Below are positions 27,115 through 35,604 of a DNA stretch of 64,000 bases, piece by piece. Both the position numbers and the translations under genes were made by a program. How positions within the stretch are numbered: position 1 is the first letter of the stretch; each line of letters starts with the position of its first letter. Under the pieces are notes generated by a model that did not search any database, had not been told where the DNA came from, and saw nothing but the letters and a program-made list of their open reading frames with translations. The stretch is from Gracilimonas mengyeensis. GTDB lineage: Bacteria; Bacteroidota; Rhodothermia; Balneolales; Balneolaceae. The stretch spans positions 238,455 to 302,454 of the forward strand of contig NZ_FXTP01000003.1 in the NCBI RefSeq assembly GCF_900182705.1. Reading direction: 5' to 3'.

Positions 27115-28482
27115 TCACCCCGTAAATATGGCTTGATGAATAGCTTTGGAGGCCTCTACGGTTTCCCCTTCATCCACCACAAAATTGACAATACGCTTTT
27201 CTTTGGTGAAGGAAATCATATCCACCTTGGTATTACCCAGTGCTGAGAAAATTCGGCCGGATAGCCCATCCATCTTGTCGATAGTACAACCGATAACACT
27301 GATCAAGCCTTTACCTCGTTCTACCGATACATGTCCTATTTCAATAAATTCTTTAGATAGCTGATCCAAGACTTCGGTATCAGACAACGCAATGGTAACA
27401 GAGGCTTCGGTGGTATTCACCGCATCCACCGCCAGCTGGTGGTCTTTGAGGCTGCTAAACACTTTGGTCAGAAAAGAATAGCCCATGAGCGTTTCGTAGG
27501 CGCTTACGGTGAGGATCGCCATCTCTGTTTTAAAAGATAGCGCCAGCACTTCCCGGTTATGATCGGAACTGCGCACGATGCGCGTGCCTTCTGCTTCAGG
27601 CTCAAACATATTTTTCACCCACACGGGGATGTTCCGTTCCTGCGCCGGTTTCAGCGTGGATGGATGGAGGACTTTGGCACCAAAGTAGGCCATTTCTGTA
27701 GCATCATAGTAACTGAGCTCCAACAGGGGTTGAGCGTCAGGGATGTAACGGGGATCGCCGGTGTACACGCCGCTTACATCGGTCCAGATTTCGATGGCCG
27801 TAGCACTCATCGCCCCACCAATCAGGCTGGCGGTATAATCAGAACCTTCAAACCCTAAAGTAGTCACTGTCTTGTCGGGCGCCTCTCCGTAAAAGCCGCC
27901 AATAATGGGTGTAAAGCCACTTTCCAGTACCGTTTCCAGCGAACCGCATTTTTGGTTGATAAGCAGCCGGTTTGGGTTCGCCCGGCCGTATTCCGCATCG
28001 GTTTTGATGATCTTACGGGCTTCGATGTGCTGCGTGAGAATCCCCAGCACCAACCCACATTGTGCCAACAGGTAGGATGAAATTTGTTCGCCCATGCTGG
28101 CAATGGCATCACTCATTTGGGGAGATAAAGTTCCGGCTTTCTGAGTGTAGGCCAACAGTTTGTTGAGCTTGCCGATTTTGGCTTCCGTGTTTTTGCGGCA
28201 GCTATCGAGAATCAGTGTTTTTTTCTCGCTGGGATTTTCTTCCAGGAAATCTTCAACAATCTTATTGTGGCGGACTTTTATCTCATCGGCAATCTCCAGC
28301 GCTTCCTCCAGCTTATCTTGGGCTGCCAGTTTTCCGGCTCGCACCAGCTGACGCGTAGTGCGCGCCGTAGCCGAAACCACCACAATAGGATGTTCATATT
28401 TCTTGATGATTTCCAGTACCTGTTTCCAGGTTTTATGGTCGGCCATGGATGTGCCGCCAAACTTCAGCACGTATATCTGCAT
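27115..28482 (-). CDS. lysC: Aspartate kinase
   Basis: The 455-residue protein has the N-terminal kinase motif KFGGTS (residues 7-12), then VVVSATARTTRQLV, the substrate region GFEGSDYTASLIGGAMSA, TDVSGVYTGDPR and the end of the catalytic domain (AKVLHPSTLKPAQERNIPVWVKN). Two ACT domains follow (about 315-380 and 385-455; GCTIDKMDGLSGRIFSALGNTKVDMISF). It phosphorylates aspartate, the first step to Lys, Thr, Met and diaminopimelate, and is probably feedback-controlled through the ACT domains. It is a single-function enzyme; no homoserine dehydrogenase domain is attached. It stands alone. Confidence 0.95.
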   Translation of the reverse strand: MQIYVLKFGGTSMADHKTWKQVLEIIKKYEHPIVVVSATARTTRQLVRAGKLAAQDKLEEALEIADEIKVRHNKIVEDFLEENPSEKKTLILDSCRKNTEAKIGKLNKLLAYTQKAGTLSPQMSDAIASMGEQISSYLLAQCGLVLGILTQHIEARKIIKTDAEYGRANPNRLLINQKCGSLETVLESGFTPIIGGFYGEAPDKTVTTLGFEGSDYTASLIGGAMSATAIEIWTDVSGVYTGDPRYIPDAQPLLELSYYDATEMAYFGAKVLHPSTLKPAQERNIPVWVKNMFEPEAEGTRIVRSSDHNREVLALSFKTEMAILTVSAYETLMGYSFLTKVFSSLKDHQLAVDAVNTTEASVTIALSDTEVLDQLSKEFIEIGHVSVERGKGLISVIGCTIDKMDGLSGRIFSALGNTKVDMISFTKEKRIVNFVVDEGETVEASKAIHQAIFTG

Positions 28483-28900
28483 AAATAAAAATTAGGGATC
28501 TCCTGAAAGGTGAAGCTGGAAAATAAGGGGAATTTTCGCCTATTCCATGGAGGATTACAAATAGGCAGACCAGCTTTCAAACCGACTGGTATTGAGATCT
28601 GGTTGTCTTTAGGTATATCCTGTATACTATTTCTGCCCAATTTTCGATGACTATATTAGGCCTCTGAACAATCCGGGCGAAAATTTTTTAATGGCCTTGC
28701 TTTTTTGTTCTACCAACATGTTACTCCTGACGGAGCAAGACAAACACCACATAGGTGTACATTATTGACAGAAAAATGATCAGTCATATCTTATTAGAAA
28801 AACCTCAACCCGTAATGACCAAAAAGAGTGTATAGAGGTTGGTATCAGTCTCTCAATGGTTGAGTGAATCATCTTCACTGAAGAAGTTGACTACGGCATA
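28483..28900. other. Intergenic gap, nothing recognisable
   Basis: About 420 bases between the aspartate kinase start and a small membrane gene. I see no gene, conserved RNA motif or strong palindrome. The left part must hold the promoter of the kinase gene. Confidence 0.4.
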
Positions 28901-29122
28901 CTAACACTCACTTGAAACAGATAAATAACGGGTGTAAACTTTTTGGCTCCATTTGTATGCTTTAACTGCCAGTATAAAAAGCAGTGAAACTCCCGCTATA
29001 AAACCTATTTTATAACTCAGCGTTTCACCAGAAAGCAAAGCCGCAGAAAGATGATTGAGCAGGATATCGTAGATCTTAACTAAACCCAAAATGATCAAAG
29101 ATGTGATAAAAACCTGTCTCAT
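28901..29122 (-). CDS. Small two-helix membrane protein, unknown function
   Basis: The 73-residue frame encodes two hydrophobic segments (VFITSLIILGLVKIYDILL and KIGFIAGVSLLFILAVKAY) joined by a short polar loop, and a basic C-terminal tail. I recognise no family. It lies 83 bases downstream of the DUF305 gene on the same strand and may be cotranscribed. The membrane pattern makes a real gene more likely than chance. Confidence 0.55.
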   Translation of the reverse strand: MRQVFITSLIILGLVKIYDILLNHLSAALLSGETLSYKIGFIAGVSLLFILAVKAYKWSQKVYTRYLSVSSEC

Positions 29123-29205
29123 AGCACTTAGTTAAAGTTTTTCGACATTTACTAAAAAATATAAAACAGACACTATTATATCCAACCGGCTTACTTTCAG
29201 TGCTG

Positions 29206-29757
29206 TTATTCCGGAGTTGGAGCAAACTTCGGTACTGGTCTTGCCTCTGCTTCTGCTTCTGTTTTAGCCAGCCCATTTGCTCTGATATCCTGTATCAGCC
29301 ATTCCATCTCTTTGATTTCCTTTCGTTGAGCCTTGAGAATTTCCTTCGCAAGCTTTTGTACGCGGGGATCTTCAATGTTGGCACGTTCGCTGGTAAGTAT
29401 GGCGATGGAATGGTGCGGTATCATGCCTTCCATATAATCGGTATCACTAACCGTTGACTGACTGCGCACCAGCCAAACTGAGGACAGCAATAACAACCCG
29501 GCCCCCACAAAAACTGCTATGTTGGCCATTTTATTCTTGTACATGTGCAACATAAAACCCAGCATTACGATCATCATCGAACCGCCCATAATCAAAGTCA
29601 TAAACAGGCGTGTTTCGCTAAACCAGGCATGATCCAGTATTTGATATGAATGCACATACATTAGTATAAACATTGCTAACATCGAAGTAGCAATCATTGC
29701 AAAAAATCTTCCGTAGTTCCCTTGTTTCTCTTGTGTATCTCCCATATTTGTTTCCAT
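29206..29757 (-). CDS. DUF305-domain membrane protein
   Basis: The 183-residue protein has a polar N-terminus and three membrane segments (about residues 17-35, 48-68 and 75-95). A short outer domain follows with YMEGMIPHHSIAILTSERA and VQKLAKEILKAQRKEIKEMEWL. The MIPHH..A motif and helix pattern are those of DUF305, a ferritin-like four-helix family often found with copper-resistance genes. The MxxHH region may bind metal. An internal ATG at 29745 is an alternative start. No copper genes are adjacent here, although a metal exporter lies 2.4 kb away. Confidence 0.88.
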   Translation of the reverse strand: METNMGDTQEKQGNYGRFFAMIATSMLAMFILMYVHSYQILDHAWFSETRLFMTLIMGGSMMIVMLGFMLHMYKNKMANIAVFVGAGLLLLSSVWLVRSQSTVSDTDYMEGMIPHHSIAILTSERANIEDPRVQKLAKEILKAQRKEIKEMEWLIQDIRANGLAKTEAEAEARPVPKFAPTPE

Positions 29758-29854
29758 TTATTATAGATTTAAGTCCAATCGTACATAGACTTATAGGCAC
29801 CACAGGGGTAAGAGTTCCAAAAAACACCTGTACCAATAATTATTTCAGCGATTT

Positions 29855-31081
29855 TTAATGAAGGAGTTTAACAGCATAGAACATGCTGTCGGTACTTCCA
29901 AAATAAATAACTCCCTCCTCAATCACGGGTGTAGACAAAATGGAACCCATATCCTGAATCTGCTCTTCGCTTTGAATCGTAGCTTCAAGAGTATTCCCAT
30001 AAATCACAAAATCATCCCGAAACTCATCTTCATCATCATAAACCGTGTGATAGTTTGCTTTACTGCCGTCTGTTTGAAAGGACCATTCTACAGAGCCATT
30101 TTCCCGATTTACACCATACAGGTATCCATTAAAACATCCGAAATACACTCTGTCATCATCAAAAACAGCCGACCCGTATACCCGCATGTTTAAAGGTATT
30201 TCCCATTCTTTTCGGCCACTTTGCGCATCAAACCGATAAAAAAGATGAGAGTCTGACGTGCCTACAAACACGCCGCCATTTTTCACTGCAGGCGTGGCTA
30301 TGATCCAACCGCCCGGATCTCTGAAATTCCAAAGTCCTTTACCGTTAGCTGGGTTTAGGGCATAGAGATTGTAATCGCGGCTACCAAAGATGAGTGCATC
30401 TTCCGTCAGGACAGGTGCCCGCTGAACGGCACCTTTGGGAAAGTAACGGGCCCCGATGGTATCAAACTCCCAGGCGAGCGTACCATTAGTTTTCCTCAGA
30501 GCATACAACTTCCCGTCCATGCTTCCGGCGTACACCAGGGAATCACCGATTACGGGAGTGGCATGCACTTCGCCAGAAGTAGCGTATTTCCATTTCAGGG
30601 TGCCATCTGTGGCGTTCAGTGCATAGACATGCCCATCACTACTGCCAAAATAGATGGTGTTACCATCCTGGCTTGCCCCGGATAAATAGTAATCCCAGAT
30701 GTCTACGTAGGTTGAAGAGCCAGTTCCCCGCTCCATGCGATGTTCTCCTCCGGTGGAAAACGTCCAGCGGACTTCACCGTTTGTCTTATCAATGGCGTAA
30801 AAAATGCCATTTCCGTTTAACTGGTATAAAAGTTTGCCACCAATCAGCGGTTTGGATGCCCACCGGCCATTGGTGTTAAATTTCCAAATTGTATCGCCGC
30901 TTTCTATATCCAACGCGTATAAACTACCGGCCGTAGTGCCTACATACACCTTCCCGTCCTCAATGGCAGCGGAGCCGATTATTTTGCCATCGCTTTTGAA
31001 TTTCCATTCAGCTGACTGAGTTGCTTGCTGTGCTGAAAGTGTAATTGGAATGAAAAACAGGATAGTCAGTAGATATCTCAT
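29855..31081 (-). CDS. Exported PQQ-like beta-propeller protein (BamB-like repeats)
   Basis: With the ATG at 31081 the protein is 408 residues with a signal peptide (MRYLLTILFFIPITLSAQ); upstream ATGs to 31177 add residues that do not look like a leader. The body is made of repeated blades of the PQQ/BamB type: VYVGTTAGSLYALDIESGDTIWKF, IYFGSSDGHVYALNATDGTLKWKY, VYAGSMDGKLYALRKTNGTLAWEF, VYFGCFNGYLYGVNRENGSVEWSF. Each has the W-docking pattern Gx3(Y/F)ALx4GxxxW. It is a periplasmic or surface propeller of unknown partner. No quinoprotein catalytic residues are evident, so a binding role is likelier. Confidence 0.88.
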   Translation of the reverse strand: MRYLLTILFFIPITLSAQQATQSAEWKFKSDGKIIGSAAIEDGKVYVGTTAGSLYALDIESGDTIWKFNTNGRWASKPLIGGKLLYQLNGNGIFYAIDKTNGEVRWTFSTGGEHRMERGTGSSTYVDIWDYYLSGASQDGNTIYFGSSDGHVYALNATDGTLKWKYATSGEVHATPVIGDSLVYAGSMDGKLYALRKTNGTLAWEFDTIGARYFPKGAVQRAPVLTEDALIFGSRDYNLYALNPANGKGLWNFRDPGGWIIATPAVKNGGVFVGTSDSHLFYRFDAQSGRKEWEIPLNMRVYGSAVFDDDRVYFGCFNGYLYGVNRENGSVEWSFQTDGSKANYHTVYDDEDEFRDDFVIYGNTLEATIQSEEQIQDMGSILSTPVIEEGVIYFGSTDSMFYAVKLLH

Positions 31082-31276
31082 GGAGCATGTTTTAATGAGT
31101 TCTTTCATCTGCATTTTGTGCACGAAAACATCGGAAACCTTTGTGCAGAAAATGCTTACAGAGGCGAGAGTACCCATTAAATATGAAGTGCATAAGAATC
31201 ACGGACCAAAAGCTTAACTACTCCAAACTTTAGTCCACGTACCGATTGCTCATTTTGATCAGAAAGCTTATCCCGG

Positions 31277-31639
31277 TTAACGCTTTACGGTAAAACTTTT
31301 CACCTCCTCATCAGCTTTCGGAGCATCGCCTTTCCAATACATAACTATGATTTTATCACCGGATTTGGAGCTTCCGGTTTGCGACCAGGAAATTGCTGTA
31401 TTGGATTTGGGTAACAATTGGTTTTGCTCACTTGAACGCAACACATAATTAGCTCTTGCCGCAAGCTCGCTTTCAATGGCAAAATAATAAACCGTATCGC
31501 TTGAGAAGTTGATCAGGCTAAGCTGTTCGGTTTCCACTTTAGCTTTTACGAAGTCATCATTATCCTGAAAAAGGTTTCCCACACAACTGGTACTAATCAA
31601 ACCAACGGTAATTATTAAGAATAGAAAAATTGCTCTCAT
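31277..31639 (-). CDS. Small lipoprotein, unknown function
   Basis: The 120-residue protein has a lipoprotein signal (lipobox LISTSC, Cys19) and a short, probably beta-rich domain with LINFSSDTVYYFAIESELAAR and KIIVMYWKGDAP. I do not recognise the family. The stretch about loss of NFSSDTVYYF followed by SWSQTGSSKSGDKIIV looks like a small Ig-like fold found in other Bacteroidetes lipoproteins, but this is a guess. Confidence 0.75.
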   Translation of the reverse strand: MRAIFLFLIITVGLISTSCVGNLFQDNDDFVKAKVETEQLSLINFSSDTVYYFAIESELAARANYVLRSSEQNQLLPKSNTAISWSQTGSSKSGDKIIVMYWKGDAPKADEEVKSFTVKR

Positions 31640-31755
31640 ATTGACCTCTCTTTTTTGAATTGAGTTTTAAGATAGCATTTGCGGTGGAATAGTCAAGTTA
31701 GTACGGAATATGACAACATCTTCTAAATGAAAAGATTAGAATAAAAACCTGCCAA

Positions 31756-32292
31756 TCAATATCCCCTTTTGCAACGGGGAGATATACAAGCCTTTTCTTC
31801 ACTTTCGTCAGCCTTAACATCCACATCATCACTAAAATAAAAATACCGGCTTCTATTAATCAGGCCACCCACCGTAAAACCTAAGCCAAGGGTACCGTAC
31901 ATCATACCTTCAATTGTTTTGCCTAATGCGGCTCCAAAAGATTCTTCGTGATTAGATTGCTTTTGAGCAAAAATACCTGCCGTGACCAGCCCAAGCCCTG
32001 CAACCAATGCTACTTTATTCACTTGATACGTGTTTTTCAGATAACTGACGTCGCTTAAAGAAAGAACCTGCATACTATCGGTACCATAGTAAATGGAGTC
32101 GGAGCTAACTCGTACACCTTTAGCCCGAAAGGAAGAGTCCGCCTCCTGCTTAAAGATCAACATTGTCTTGCCCTGCATCTTTTCATTCAGCATCTGAATG
32201 CTTTCCTCCTTTTCAGGATTGATGAATGTTTTGGAAGCTCTGCAGCTGTACAGACTAAAAACACAAAGTATTAACAGTAGTTTTTGTAGCAT
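31756..32292 (-). CDS. Lipoprotein, unknown function
   Basis: The 178-residue protein has a short lipoprotein leader (MLQKLLLILCVFSLYSC, Cys17). It has a soluble part with MLIFKQEADSSFRAKGVRVSSDSIYYG, then two Gly-rich hydrophobic stretches (VALVAGLGLVTAGIFA and MYGTLGLGFTVGGLI) and a charged tail with CISPRCKRGY. The pattern of a small strand-rich domain followed by a glycine-zipper-like hairpin resembles many unnamed Bacteroidetes envelope lipoproteins. No function can be assigned. Confidence 0.75.
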   Translation of the reverse strand: MLQKLLLILCVFSLYSCRASKTFINPEKEESIQMLNEKMQGKTMLIFKQEADSSFRAKGVRVSSDSIYYGTDSMQVLSLSDVSYLKNTYQVNKVALVAGLGLVTAGIFAQKQSNHEESFGAALGKTIEGMMYGTLGLGFTVGGLINRSRYFYFSDDVDVKADESEEKACISPRCKRGY

Positions 32293-32513
32293 GGCTTATG
32301 CCCCTTTTCTCTATGACATTATAAAATTCTACCCGCGTTTAGCTTCTCTTGTTGTTAGACTCTACATCTAAACGGATGAATCTAAAATCTAAACATCAGT
32401 ACCTAAACTATAAGGAAAATCAAACAGATAAGCTTAGTTTAATTCCTCTTCTTTTTCGAGTGATTGGAAAATTATGAAGCTAACAGTTCTTGAAATTGAG
32501 TAAGTACTGTCTT

Positions 32514-33542
32514 CTACCTCTTCAATATTTTGATGATCCGAGAGTAAGAAATCTCCGACAAAGGCCAGGTATACCCTTCAAAATCGACCGTATTCACAAA
32601 TTGTATCACTACGGTATCCAGATCTTTGTGATATTTGGCAATGCTTTGGTAGCCGGGAATCAACCCCGTGTGTTCATATTTGTATAGCTCTGAATAGGTT
32701 TCCTGCTCTCCTCTTTCAAACAGAGAGCCATCGTTCAGAGCCCGTAAAAATATCCCCACATCTTCCGCTGTTGCAATCATGGAACCATAATCCACGGTCT
32801 TGATATCTTCTTCAACGCCTACATAATAACCACTCATCAGCCTATCCATATTCACCTCAGTAATCGAGGCAAAAGTATTATTAAGCCCAAGAGGATCCAG
32901 CACTTCCTCTTTCAGGTATTGATGCTTGCCGTGCCCCGTCACTTTTTTGATGAGTTCGGAAATCAATAAGTAATTGGTGTTGGAATATTCGTAGTCCTCG
33001 CCGGGCGCAAAATTAGCCGGCAAATCCAGTATGCGTTCAAGTGTTTCCTGACTGTTTTTGGGTGGATGTGTCCAAAAGTTTGGTGTATCAGTAAAATTGG
33101 GGATGCCGCTTCGGTGCTGCACCATCATCTTCAGGGTAATTTTGTCGGCGTTTTCAATCCTTCCCGCAAATTCCGGAAAGTAATCGGCCAGCGTTTTGTC
33201 CAGGGATAACCGCCCCTCATGCACCAGCTTGGTAACTGCCACCACATCATACAACTTGCTGATACTGGCAATCTTGAATAAGGCGTGCGGATCGGCCGGA
33301 ATCTTGTTTTTGCGATCATGCCAGCCAGCTGCATAAAATGCGGGAGGCTGTCCTGCTTCATCCACATATACAATCATTCCATCGAAGCCATAATCCATCG
33401 TCTGATCCACCTGCTCCTGAACCGTGTTGGGTAAGGGCAATATCCAGGCCCAGACCACTATCCATGGTACAAAGTATAGAGAGATGATGGTCCCTACAGC
33501 TAATACTATTCTGAGAATTCGTTTGGTTTGTTTCTTTGTCAT
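32514..33542 (-). CDS. Serine hydrolase of the class C beta-lactamase / PBP family
   Basis: With the ATG at 33542 the protein is 342 residues with a single N-terminal membrane helix (LAVGTIISLYFVPWIVVWAW). Active-site motifs are SxxK at Ser93-Lys96 (SISK), YSN in DYEYSNTNYLLISELI, and HTG in YEHTGLIPGYQ. The layout is that of DD-peptidase or esterase-like members of the family (PF00144), anchored in the inner membrane and facing the periplasm. The substrate is unknown. The frame is open to 33593, but the added residues are not leader-like. Confidence 0.9.
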   Translation of the reverse strand: MTKKQTKRILRIVLAVGTIISLYFVPWIVVWAWILPLPNTVQEQVDQTMDYGFDGMIVYVDEAGQPPAFYAAGWHDRKNKIPADPHALFKIASISKLYDVVAVTKLVHEGRLSLDKTLADYFPEFAGRIENADKITLKMMVQHRSGIPNFTDTPNFWTHPPKNSQETLERILDLPANFAPGEDYEYSNTNYLLISELIKKVTGHGKHQYLKEEVLDPLGLNNTFASITEVNMDRLMSGYYVGVEEDIKTVDYGSMIATAEDVGIFLRALNDGSLFERGEQETYSELYKYEHTGLIPGYQSIAKYHKDLDTVVIQFVNTVDFEGYTWPLSEISYSRIIKILKR

Positions 33543-33713
33543 CCTTTGGGGCGGGCAAGTGATAGGTATTCCGGGTTTAACCGGCAGGTACAATCATATC
33601 AGAAAAATTTAAGCGACAGATTAAGGAATCAGGGCTTGAGGAGCAAGGAAATGGAAAGGGTTTTAAAACGGACCTTAAACGTATTATCTAATTGATACAC
33701 CCCATATGGCAAA

Positions 33714-33751
33714 CATAAAAAAGGCTATCTGAAATATACGTTCAGACAGCC
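33714..33751 (-). terminator. Intrinsic terminator after the second susD gene
   Basis: On the minus strand an 11-bp stem with one mismatch (33723-33733 with 33741-33751, GGCT.TCTGAA arms) and a 7-base loop is followed by a T-rich run. It lies 30 bases after the susD stop at 33781 and closes that unit. Confidence 0.8.
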
Positions 33752-33780
33752 TTCATGCTACCGGTAAAAATCTGATTTAA

Positions 33781-35529
33781 TTAATAGCCTGCGTTTTGCA
33801 AAAGATAGCCTTCCTCATTGGAAGCCCCGTCAATAGCACTTTGCGGGATTGGGAACAGTCTCTTGTTGACATCGCTGTCGGTTTTCTCCGTCCAGCTATC
33901 TTCATATTTACCAAAACGGATTTGGTCGGTTCTTCTAAGGCCTTCCCAGTATAGCTCAAAACCACGCTCCCGGAATAATACATCCAGGTCAATGTTGGTT
34001 AAGGCCGGAGGCACCTGATCGGCCCGGGCATTTCTTGAGGCTCTCAGGGCATTGACATCCGCTAAAGCCCCAGCCTCATCTCCGTTTCTAAGTTTAGCTT
34101 CCGCACGCATCAGGTACACATCTCCCAACCGTAGAAGTACAATATCCACGCTGCTGAAATTGTTGCAATCATCCGAGGTACGGCTACACTGATACTTGGA
34201 GAAACGGTAGCCAGTATTATGCAATCGTCCCTCATTGGAGAAATCAATTTCCAGGGTATGATCCACATATTGGGTTTCACCCTGCCCTCTTGTGCGGGTA
34301 TTGATCACGGGATAAATCCGAACTCCTCCGCCTTCACAGGTCAGGAAGTTGCCATCTTCTCCTTTTCTTGGACCCCAGATGTTTCCACGAAGAAAACCTT
34401 TGTCAATTTCAAACTCTACGGCTTCTACACAAAAGTAATGGTCTTCGTCATTTGCAGGAGTAACTCCGGTCAAGTCCTGTAAGTTTTCAGGGACTTCGGT
34501 TTCCTCTTTATAGAAACGGGCATCAGCTTCAGCCCCGTCAATACTGCCATACGCGTCGGCCCAGGTTAGTATAAAGTCCGAGGTAGCCGCCGCACCATCC
34601 GTTCCATCAGCACTTGGCCATTCGGGTCTGGGATGCAAATCACCCGATAGCGACCAGTACGCCCAGCGGTTATGCTCGTTATTCAGTACTCCTCTCTGAT
34701 CAATGGCAAAGATCAGTTCCGGATTGCTGTTGTTATCATCCTTAAAAAGATCAAAATACTCTGCAGAAAGTGCATACTGACCTGAGTTTATAATGTCATC
34801 GGTGAGTTCAATCACGGCATTCATATCTTCGGTTGTAAAATCAGGAGTGCCATACGGGTCCCGGTAAACCGCTGCATTCAGATGCAATCGCGCCAGCATA
34901 CCCTGAACGGCTCCCTGCGTAAAGCGTCCCGGTCCTTTATCCGTGTTTATAACATCAACCACAGACTCCAGCTCGCTTTGGATGTAATCAATAGCTTCCT
35001 GTCTTCGTAGTATTCGTGAAGTCGCATCGGTTGATTCTTTATCGAATACCACGCCCCAGCTATCCAACGCCAGCATATTCAGGTAAGCTCTCAGGGCTAT
35101 CATTTCATGGAGCGCTTCGGTGGCCTCCTGATCACCGTCCTCAGAAAGAGGTTTGAGTACTTCAATGGCGGCTACTGTTCTGGAAATATTGCGGGTTACT
35201 TCGTTCCACGCATCGGTAATCAGGTCGTTGCTTGGGGTCATTAAATGCTGATGTACGGCGATGAATTTGCCCCCGTCAAACCAGTCGGACCCTCCCCGGT
35301 AGGGTAGAATAGCTTCATCGGAAGCCAACTCCTGCAAGCCAAAGTAATTGGTATGCCTCCAGGTCCAGGCCAGTTGTCCATAGGCTGGAGCTATAGCCCC
35401 GGTTACAGTTTCCGCTTGTCCGGCGCCGGTCAGGGATTCATCCAGCACTTGTTCATCCAGAACATCACATCCTGCAAAGGATAGGATAAATACGACAGTA
35501 ATCAGTGTGATTAAAGATCTGTTTTTCAT
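33781..35529 (-). CDS. SusD/RagB-type lipoprotein, second pair
   Basis: The 582-residue protein has a lipoprotein signal (lipobox LSFAGC, Cys21). It has the SusD core with HEMIALRAYLNMLALDSWGVVF, QGAVQGMLARLHLNAAVYRD, the C-terminal IVLLRLGDVYLMRAEAKLRNGDEA and FRERGFELYWEGLRRTDQIRFG. It is longer than the first SusD because of insertions around 290-400. With the SusC at 35605 it forms an outer-membrane nutrient uptake pair. No glycosidase is next to it, so the ligand (glycan, peptide or other) is unknown. Confidence 0.94.
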   Translation of the reverse strand: MKNRSLITLITVVFILSFAGCDVLDEQVLDESLTGAGQAETVTGAIAPAYGQLAWTWRHTNYFGLQELASDEAILPYRGGSDWFDGGKFIAVHQHLMTPSNDLITDAWNEVTRNISRTVAAIEVLKPLSEDGDQEATEALHEMIALRAYLNMLALDSWGVVFDKESTDATSRILRRQEAIDYIQSELESVVDVINTDKGPGRFTQGAVQGMLARLHLNAAVYRDPYGTPDFTTEDMNAVIELTDDIINSGQYALSAEYFDLFKDDNNSNPELIFAIDQRGVLNNEHNRWAYWSLSGDLHPRPEWPSADGTDGAAATSDFILTWADAYGSIDGAEADARFYKEETEVPENLQDLTGVTPANDEDHYFCVEAVEFEIDKGFLRGNIWGPRKGEDGNFLTCEGGGVRIYPVINTRTRGQGETQYVDHTLEIDFSNEGRLHNTGYRFSKYQCSRTSDDCNNFSSVDIVLLRLGDVYLMRAEAKLRNGDEAGALADVNALRASRNARADQVPPALTNIDLDVLFRERGFELYWEGLRRTDQIRFGKYEDSWTEKTDSDVNKRLFPIPQSAIDGASNEEGYLLQNAGY

Positions 35530-35604
35530 TGTTCAATGAGTTTAATTTTTTGAAATAGTTTGTTGGTCCATATCTGTTTACTCCTTCTGGGAGCAATCAG
35601 ATTA